Shown one piece after another: positions 59,006 to 64,000 of a DNA stretch of 64,000 bases (position 1 is the stretch's first letter; each line of letters starts with the position of its first letter). The position numbers and the translations under genes are program-made. This DNA comes from Pseudomonas xantholysinigenes. GTDB taxonomy: Bacteria; Pseudomonadota; Gammaproteobacteria; Pseudomonadales; Pseudomonadaceae. The stretch lies in NCBI RefSeq assembly GCF_014268885.2, contig NZ_CP077095.1, positions 5,455,001 through 5,519,000 of the forward strand. Reading direction: 5' to 3'. The notes beneath the pieces are model-generated. The model saw nothing but the letters and a program-made list of their open reading frames with translations. It had not been told where the DNA came from and did no database searches.

Positions 59006-60409
59006 ATGACTGAAGTTGCCCTGGATACCGCAACCCCACACGCACCGTCTGTCATCCGGCTGTTGCTCGACAAACTTGGCGTGACCTACCGCGAGGTGCC
59101 CGAGCACCCGGGGTTGCCAGCCGCCTCGCGGGTCCAGGCCGTGCTGCTCGACGACGAGATCGGCGCGCTGATGGTGCTGTTCCCGCACAGCCAACTGCTG
59201 GACCTCAAGCGCCTCGAGGAACTCACCGGCCGCAAGCTGACCGCCGTGCCGCTAGCGCGTCTGAAGCAGATGCTCGACAAGCATCACCTCAAGACCCTGC
59301 CCGCCATCCCGGCGCTGACCAGCTCGCCGTGCCAGTACGAGAAAAGCCTGCTCGACAACGAGACCCTGCTGATCCAGTCCGGTGAAGCCGGCCTGCTCCT
59401 GGAAATCGGCCGCACCGCCTTCAAGAAGATGCTGGCCAAGGCCAGCGCCAGCACGTTCGGCCAGCCGATCAGCGATATTCGCCTCAGTTTCGAACAACTG
59501 GACGGCCCACCCAAGGAAGTCATCCGCGCCGTCCAGGCCTTCACTGCCCGGCGCATCCAGCAGCGCCTGGAACAGACCATTGAGATCCCGCCGCTGGCCG
59601 ACACCGCGCAGAAGATCATCAAGCTGCGCGTCGACCCCAACGCCAGCATCGACGACATCACCGGCGTGGTCGAGACCGACCCGGCCCTGGCCGCGCAGGT
59701 GGTCAGCTGGGCCGCCTCGCCCTACTATGCCTCGCCCGGCAAGATCCGCTCGGTGGAAGACGCCATCGTCCGCGTGCTGGGCTTTGACCTGGTGATCAAC
59801 CTGGCCCTGGGCCTGGCCCTGGGCAAAACGCTCAGTCTGCCCAAGGACCACCCGCAGCAAGCCACCCCGTACTGGCAGCAATCGATCTACACCGCCGCTG
59901 TGATCGAGGGCCTGACCCGCGCCATGCCGCGTGCCGAGCGCCCGGAAGCCGGCCTGACCTACCTGGCCGGGCTACTGCACAATTTCGGCTACCTGTTGCT
60001 GGCGCATGTCTTCCCGCCGCACTTCTCGCTGATCTGCCGGCACCTGGAGGTCAACCCACACCTGTGCCACAGCTATGTGGAGCAACATCTGCTGGGTATC
60101 AGCCGCGAGCAGATCGGTGCCTGGCTGATGAAGTTGTGGGACATGCCGGACGAGCTGTCCACGGCCCTGCGTTTCCAGCACGACCCGGCGTACGACGGTG
60201 AGTATTCGGCCTTCCCCAACCTGGTGTGCCTGGCGATCCGCCTGCTGCGCTCGCGGGGCATCGGCTCGGGGCCACAGGACGAGATTCCCGACGCCCTGCT
60301 CGAACGCCTGGGGCTGACCCGGGACAAGGCCGATGAAGTGGTGAACAAGGTGCTGGAGGCCGAGGCGCTGCTGCGCGAGCTGGCGTCGCAGTTCCACACG
60401 TCACATTGA
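59006..60409 (+). CDS. YbaK-like/HDOD two-domain protein
   Basis: A 467-residue protein joining two domains. Residues about 15-155 resemble the YbaK/ProX aminoacyl-tRNA deacylase fold ('YREVPEHPGLPAASRVQAVL', 'LFPHSQLLDLKRLEELTGRK'), but I see no obvious catalytic lysine. Residues about 195-440 are an HDOD domain ('PPLADTAQKIIKLRVDPNAS', 'YLAGLLHNFGYLLLAHVF'), which lacks metal-binding HD activity and usually takes part in signalling. The substrate or signal is unknown. It lies 78 bases after recG and before a REP-derived hairpin. Confidence 0.8.
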   Translation: MTEVALDTATPHAPSVIRLLLDKLGVTYREVPEHPGLPAASRVQAVLLDDEIGALMVLFPHSQLLDLKRLEELTGRKLTAVPLARLKQMLDKHHLKTLPAIPALTSSPCQYEKSLLDNETLLIQSGEAGLLLEIGRTAFKKMLAKASASTFGQPISDIRLSFEQLDGPPKEVIRAVQAFTARRIQQRLEQTIEIPPLADTAQKIIKLRVDPNASIDDITGVVETDPALAAQVVSWAASPYYASPGKIRSVEDAIVRVLGFDLVINLALGLALGKTLSLPKDHPQQATPYWQQSIYTAAVIEGLTRAMPRAERPEAGLTYLAGLLHNFGYLLLAHVFPPHFSLICRHLEVNPHLCHSYVEQHLLGISREQIGAWLMKLWDMPDELSTALRFQHDPAYDGEYSAFPNLVCLAIRLLRSRGIGSGPQDEIPDALLERLGLTRDKADEVVNKVLEAEALLRELASQFHTSH

Positions 60410-60418
60410 TGCAGCCCT

Positions 60419-60449
60419 CCTGTGGGAGCGGTTTACCCACTCCCACAGG
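60419..60449. repeat. Collapsed REP (family B) hairpin
   Basis: CCTGTGGGAG pairs perfectly with CTCCCACAGG around an 11-base loop. It looks like a REP pair whose inner arms have been deleted, leaving a single short hairpin after the HDOD gene and before the convergent gene at 60471. Confidence 0.7.
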
Positions 60450-60470
60450 CGCTTTGTTCTGTGTTGTATA

Positions 60471-60845
60471 TCAGCCCTTCTTCTTCGGCTTGAGGTACTT
60501 CATCAAGCCCTGGAACCAGATCACCAACGCCGGATTGCCCTTGATCTGGATGTTCTTCTCCTGAATCCCCTGCATGAACGCCAGCTGCTTGTTGCCCGCC
60601 TGCAGCGTGGCGAAGCCGTAGGCGGCGTCCTTGAAGGCGATGGCGAAGGCCGGCTGTGGATGCAGGCCGCCGTGGCTGCTGATGCGCAGGTCCTTGACGA
60701 TGAAGTGCCGGGCCACCTTGCCGTCCAGGGTCTGCATCTGGAACACCAGGTCCTTGTCCTGCAGCTGCTGCTGGAACGCCGGGTTGTTGCGGCTGGCCTT
60801 GGCCATCAGCCAACCCATGGCCCAGAGAAGAAAACGAAACTTCAT
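60471..60845 (-). CDS. Small conserved protein, SCP2-like
   Basis: A 124-residue protein. After a hydrophobic, positively charged start ('MKFRFLLWAMGWLMAKASRN'), the body ('RHFIVKDLRISSHGGLHPQP', 'AFKDAAYGFATLQAGNKQLA') resembles the SCP2 sterol-binding-like fold, and it ends in a lysine-rich tail (KYLKPKKKG). No catalytic residues are recognised. ATG 60845 has GAGG seven bases upstream. It is convergent with the HDOD gene. Function unknown. Confidence 0.65.
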   Translation of the reverse strand: MKFRFLLWAMGWLMAKASRNNPAFQQQLQDKDLVFQMQTLDGKVARHFIVKDLRISSHGGLHPQPAFAIAFKDAAYGFATLQAGNKQLAFMQGIQEKNIQIKGNPALVIWFQGLMKYLKPKKKG

Positions 60846-60938
60846 CAACACGCCTCGAATGAAAAGTGACTGAGTCGGGCAGTTTATCCGTTTCTTGGTC
60901 TATTTATGCAAGTTCGCTGCATTTCCCCCCAGAAACGC

Positions 60939-60963
60939 AACGGGCGCCACCAGGGCGCCCGTT
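60939..60963 (-). terminator. Terminator-like hairpin after hupA
   Basis: AACGGGCGCC (60939-60948) pairs with GGCGCCCGTT (60954-60963). On the minus strand it is followed by TTGCGTTTCTG, a weak T-run. It is 18 bases after the hupA stop. Confidence 0.7.
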
Positions 60964-60980
60964 TGAACCGTTGAGGGGAA

Positions 60981-61277
60981 TCACTTTTTCTTGGCGGGCT
61001 TGGCCGGTGCGTTGACGCTGTCGCGCAGGTTCTTGCCAGGTTTGAAGGCAACGGTGTTGCTGGCCTTGATCTTCACTGGCTGGCCGGTTTGCGGGTTCTT
61101 GCCGGTGCGAGCGCCACGGTGGCGTTTTTCGAAGGTGCCGAAACCAACCAGGGTGACGGTGTCCTTGTCGAGCGCGCCGGTGATGCTATCGAGAATCGCG
61201 TTGAGGACCTGGTTGGCCTTTTCCTTGGTCAGATCGGCCTTTTCGGCGATGACGGCGGCGAGTTCTGGTTTACGCAT
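60981..61277 (-). CDS. hupA: DNA-binding protein HU (HupA-like)
   Basis: A 98-residue HU-family nucleoid protein. It begins MRKPELAAVIAEKADLTKEK, and has the 'GFGTFEKRHRGARTGKNPQT' arm region (residues 46-65) and a lysine/alanine-rich tail (APAKPAKKK). The tail is slightly longer than in E. coli HU. It bends and compacts DNA as a dimer. Pseudomonas species have several HU genes; this one lies near rubredoxin, so I use hupA only as the common name. Confidence 0.92.
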   Translation of the reverse strand: MRKPELAAVIAEKADLTKEKANQVLNAILDSITGALDKDTVTLVGFGTFEKRHRGARTGKNPQTGQPVKIKASNTVAFKPGKNLRDSVNAPAKPAKKK

Positions 61278-61465
61278 AGTGAAGCCTCTTTGACGGGATT
61301 TCTTGTTGTTATGCCGTGCTGCCGAAAGGAGCAGCGTTCAAGGCACCGCAGGCTCTAGCCTGGGGTAGACGTCAGTGAGGATGGCACGCCGGCCAGGGCC
61401 GCGCCAGTATCTGGGCGGCCATTGTCGCGGCAAGAACAGGATAATTCCGACAGAACGCCCGCTAT

Positions 61466-62614
61466 TTACGCCATCAGGGCCGGCAACTGTCGATTCAGCG
61501 CCAGTTTTTCCATGACCGCGCCGCCGGTCAGGGCGTAGCCCAGCAACTGCCCATCCGCGCCGTGGCAGAGCACTTTCAGGTCGGCGCCCACGCCCTCCAC
61601 CATCCAGGTGCCGTCGTGACCGGCAGGTGGCGGCGACACCACCAGCGGGCAGGCCGGGGTTTTCACCGTGACCGGCATCGGCCCGTAGCTGACCGTGGTC
61701 GGGTTGCCGGCCAGGGTCTGGGCCAGGGCGCGGGCGCAGGTCATCAATGGCATCACGTACAGCAGGTTGATGCCGTCGACCTCAGCACAGTCGCCCAGGG
61801 CGAAGATATTGGCGTGGGAAGTGCGCAGTTGGCGGTCGACCACCACCCCACGGTTGACCTGCAAGCCCGCCGCAGCAGCCAGGTCGGTGCGTGGGCGCAG
61901 GCCGATGGCCGAGACCACCAGGTCGCAGCCAACTACGCTGCCATCGGACAACTGCGCCTCGAGCGCCGCGCCGGCCCGCTGCAGGCGGGTCAGCACCGGG
62001 CCGAGGTGGAAGCGCACGCCCAGCCCTTCCAGGCCAGCCTGCACCGCAGCGGCAGCGGCGGGATGCAGCAAGGTCGGCATGACTTGCTCGCAAGGAGCCA
62101 CCACCTCGCACTGCAGGCCACCCAGGGTCAGATCATTGGCGAACTCACAGCCGATCAGGCCGGCACCAAGGATCAGCACCCGCTGCTTGCCGGTGGCCGC
62201 TGCGCGGAAACGGGCGTAGTCCTCGAGGTCGTTGATCGGGAAGACCAGCTCGCTCGCATCGCCTTCGATCGGCACCTGCACGGTCTGTGCGCCCCAAGCC
62301 AGCACCAGGTCGCGGTACTCGACCGCTTCCTCACCAATCCACAGGCGTTTGTGGCCCGGATCGATGCCGCTGATGCGGGTATGGGTGCGGATCTCGGCCT
62401 TGAGCTGCTCGGCCATGGCTCCCGGCTCGGCCATGCACAGGCCATCGGCGTCCTTCTGCTTGGCAAAACCGGTGGACAGCATGGGCTTGGAATACGAGCG
62501 ACCATCGTCGGCGGTGATCAACAGCAGCGGCGTATCGCCATCGAGCTTGCGAAATTCCCGCGCCAGGTTGTAACCGGCCAGGCCGGTGCCAATGATCACC
62601 ACAGGGGACGTCAT
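61466..62614 (-). CDS. rubB: Rubredoxin reductase (RubB/AlkT type)
   Basis: A 382-residue FAD- and NAD-dependent reductase passing electrons from NADH to rubredoxin. It starts '[20 protein letters not shown]' (FAD motif), then '[16 protein letters not shown]' near residue 147 (NAD motif) and '[13 protein letters not shown]' near 265 (second FAD motif). ATG 62614 is chosen because AAGGA lies nine bases upstream. The ATG at 62623 overlaps that site. It is 35 bases after the rubredoxin gene in the same direction. Confidence 0.93.
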   Translation of the reverse strand: MTSPVVIIGTGLAGYNLAREFRKLDGDTPLLLITADDGRSYSKPMLSTGFAKQKDADGLCMAEPGAMAEQLKAEIRTHTRISGIDPGHKRLWIGEEAVEYRDLVLAWGAQTVQVPIEGDASELVFPINDLEDYARFRAAATGKQRVLILGAGLIGCEFANDLTLGGLQCEVVAPCEQVMPTLLHPAAAAAVQAGLEGLGVRFHLGPVLTRLQRAGAALEAQLSDGSVVGCDLVVSAIGLRPRTDLAAAAGLQVNRGVVVDRQLRTSHANIFALGDCAEVDGINLLYVMPLMTCARALAQTLAGNPTTVSYGPMPVTVKTPACPLVVSPPPAGHDGTWMVEGVGADLKVLCHGADGQLLGYALTGGAVMEKLALNRQLPALMA

Positions 62615-62649
62615 GTCGTGCATTCCTTCTTCAGAACTTGGGGGTGCGA

Positions 62650-62817
62650 TCAGCCGATGGCGATCATTTCGAAGTCGCTCTTGCCCACGCCGCAGTCAGG
62701 GCACAGCCAGTCTTCCGGTACGTCTTCCCAGCGGGTGCCAGGGGCGATGCCGTCGTCCGGCCAGCCTTGGGCCTCGTCGTAGATCAGGCCGCAGACAATA
62801 CATTGCCACTTTTTCAT
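62650..62817 (-). CDS. Rubredoxin
   Basis: A 55-residue iron protein, the usual length. Both CxxC pairs are present: '[19 protein letters not shown]' near residue 6 and '[14 protein letters not shown]' near 39, coordinating one iron. The start is ATG 62817 ([10 protein letters not shown]). It passes electrons, with the reductase downstream, to alkane hydroxylase or other oxidases. No alkane hydroxylase gene is in the window, as is usual for this locus in Pseudomonas. Confidence 0.95.
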   Translation of the reverse strand: MKKWQCIVCGLIYDEAQGWPDDGIAPGTRWEDVPEDWLCPDCGVGKSDFEMIAIG

Positions 62818-62869
62818 CGCTTCTTTTCCTCGGTACAGGCTCAGGCTTTGTGTTGTCGCTGATAGCCCT

Positions 62870-62895
62870 TTCGCGGGCAAGCCCGCTCCCACAGG
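62870..62895. repeat. Single REP (family B) in the rubredoxin-ubiC divergent region
   Basis: One copy (TTCGCGGGCAAGCCCGCTCC core) lies between the divergent rubredoxin and ubiC genes, unusual because it is upstream of both. Confidence 0.85.
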
Positions 62896-63032
62896 GGGCG
62901 CGAGCCATACTCGTGAAGGGGCCACCGCGCAATTCGTGGGGGCTTTTTTACTGGCCCTGCTGGCAGGATGCAAGCAGCAAGGGCAAACATGCTAAGCTCG
63001 CCGCCTCTCTGGCCTGTCTCAAGCATACCCAC

Positions 63033-63590
63033 GTGCCGTACGAAACCCCGCAAGCAGCCGCTGTCGCGTGGCTGCCGTATCCACAGCTGGCGAACACCCT
63101 CGACCAGCCGACTCTCGACTGGCTGTTCGACGAAGGCTCCCTCACCCGCCGCCTGACCCGCCTCTCTCACGACCATTTCAGCGTCACGCCCCTGTTCGAA
63201 GGCTGGCAAGGGCTGCGTGCCGATGAATGCGCCGCTCTCGGACTGGCGCCGGGCGCGCAAGGCTGGGTGCGCGAGGTCTACCTGCGTGGCCATGGCCAGC
63301 CGTGGGTATTCGCCCGCAGCGTGGCCAGCCGCGCGGCGCTGGAGCGCGGCGGGCTGGACCTGGAAACCCTGGGCAGCCGTTCGCTGGGCGAGCTGCTGTT
63401 CTGTGACCAGGCATTCGTCCGCCACCCTATCGAGGTGTGCCGTTATCCACAGGCCTGGCTGCCCGCCGAGGCCGCCCATTCCGGGCTTTGGGGGCGGCGC
63501 TCGCGCTTTGAGCGTGATGGCCTCGACCTGCTGGTGGCCGAGGTGTTCCTGCCCACCTTGTGGCACGCGGCCAAGGAGGAGAACCGCTGA
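63033..63590 (+). CDS. ubiC: Chorismate--pyruvate lyase UbiC
   Basis: A 185-residue enzyme removing pyruvate from chorismate to give 4-hydroxybenzoate, the first step of ubiquinone synthesis. Family marks include '[15 protein letters not shown]' near residue 29, '[19 protein letters not shown]' near 77, and '[20 protein letters not shown]' near the C-terminus. The start is GTG 63033 (PYETPQ follows); no better in-frame ATG gives a family N-terminus. The stop overlaps the ubiA start by one base (TGATG). Confidence 0.92.
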   Translation: MPYETPQAAAVAWLPYPQLANTLDQPTLDWLFDEGSLTRRLTRLSHDHFSVTPLFEGWQGLRADECAALGLAPGAQGWVREVYLRGHGQPWVFARSVASRAALERGGLDLETLGSRSLGELLFCDQAFVRHPIEVCRYPQAWLPAEAAHSGLWGRRSRFERDGLDLLVAEVFLPTLWHAAKEENR

Positions 63591-64000
63591 TGTACCTGAA
63601 CCTGCTCAAGTCGCTCAATCGCCTGCACCCCCGGGCCTGGGACTTCATCCAGCTCAGCCGCATGGACCGGCCCATCGGCATCTACCTGCTGCTGTGGCCG
63701 ACGCTGGTGGCGGTGTGGATCGCCGGCAACGGCGCACCCAGCGTGAAAAACGTGCTGATCTTCGCCCTCGGCGTGGTACTGATGCGCGCCGCCGGTTGTT
63801 GCATCAACGACTTCGCCGACCGCAAGGTCGATGGCCACGTCAAGCGCACCGCCGACCGGCCCCTGGCCAGTGGCCGGGTCAGGCCGCGCGAAGCCCTGGC
63901 CTTGTGCGCGGCGTTGGTGGGGGTGAGCTTCCTGCTGGTGCTGTGCACCAACGCCACGACCGTGTGGCTGTCGTTCGGCGCCGTGGCCCTGGCATTCTGC
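63590..64000 (+). CDS. ubiA: 4-hydroxybenzoate octaprenyltransferase UbiA, cut by window edge
   Basis: The first 137 residues of a membrane prenyltransferase that attaches the polyprenyl tail to 4-hydroxybenzoate. The aspartate-rich motif '[20 protein letters not shown]' near residue 67 is the first prenyl diphosphate-binding site. Transmembrane segments begin near residue 30 ('[19 protein letters not shown]'). It starts with ATG 63590, overlapping the ubiC stop, so the two are translationally coupled. The C-terminal half lies outside the window. Confidence 0.95.
   Translation, partial: MYLNLLKSLNRLHPRAWDFIQLSRMDRPIGIYLLLWPTLVAVWIAGNGAPSVKNVLIFALGVVLMRAAGCCINDFADRKVDGHVKRTADRPLASGRVRPREALALCAALVGVSFLLVLCTNATTVWLSFGAVALAFC

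Overview
This window is a G+C-rich (about 63-64% where I counted) chromosomal segment from a Pseudomonas of the putida group. Almost every gene is recognisable as Pseudomonas core genome. Gene order (rep-xpt-cycB-pauR-dadX-dadA-lrp, rpmG-rpmB, radC/coaBC-dut-algC-argB, pyrE/crc, rph/yicC-gmk, rpoZ-spoT-ridA, exbBD-tonB-oxyR-recG, hupA-rubredoxin-ubiC-ubiA) matches the origin-proximal region of P. putida and, in outline, P. aeruginosa. Many intergenic gaps carry inverted pairs of the short REP palindromes typical of P. putida.

Layout. 1-3.1 kb: glutarate catabolism (gcdG and gcdH, with divergent LysR gene gcdR). 3.5-6.5 kb: the three-subunit proton-translocating transhydrogenase. 6.6-8.1 kb: a succinate/acetate CoA-transferase. 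8.2-10 kb: a GGDEF-EAL protein. 10-13 kb: rep and xpt. 13-16.4 kb: a second, larger CoA-transferase-family protein, an A+T-rich Rhs-core gene with a probable ADP-ribosyltransferase-like tail, and cytochrome c5. 16.4-22.2 kb: the polyamine regulator pauR, D-alanine catabolism (dadX, dadA, Lrp/DadR), a YkgJ protein and a gamma-glutamylpolyamine oxidase. 22.3-29.2 kb: DUF1127 and MocR genes, a phospholipase-D lipoprotein, an MFS transporter, kauB and a cupin. 29.3-43.6 kb: mostly housekeeping genes (ribosomal proteins, radC, coaBC, dut, algC, argB, a three-lipoprotein operon, pyrE, crc, rph, yicC, gmk). 43.7-48.6 kb: a polyamine block (permease, puuD-like hydrolase, puuA-like ligase, LysR regulator) lying between gmk and rpoZ. 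48.9-64 kb: rpoZ, spoT, ridA, the TonB system, oxyR, recG, a YbaK-like/HDOD protein, hupA, rubredoxin and its reductase, and ubiCA.

How the genes work together. The gamma-glutamylation route for polyamines is nearly complete but scattered: ligase (46.2 kb), oxidase (20.9 kb), aldehyde dehydrogenase (27.1 kb), hydrolase (45.4 kb), permease (43.7 kb) and repressor (16.5 kb). Crc, which acts with Hfq in catabolite repression, is also encoded here, and the cupin gene beside kauB has a textbook Hfq/Crc target motif at its ribosome binding site. dadX, dadA and Lrp form an alanine module; gcdG, gcdH and gcdR form a glutaryl-CoA module.

The most unusual item is the Rhs-core/ART-like gene at about 14.9-15.8 kb. 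It looks like an orphan polymorphic-toxin tip with no visible immunity gene and base composition far below its surroundings. I saw no rRNA, tRNA, CRISPR, IS element or prophage. I ran no similarity searches; names rest on motifs, lengths and gene order.
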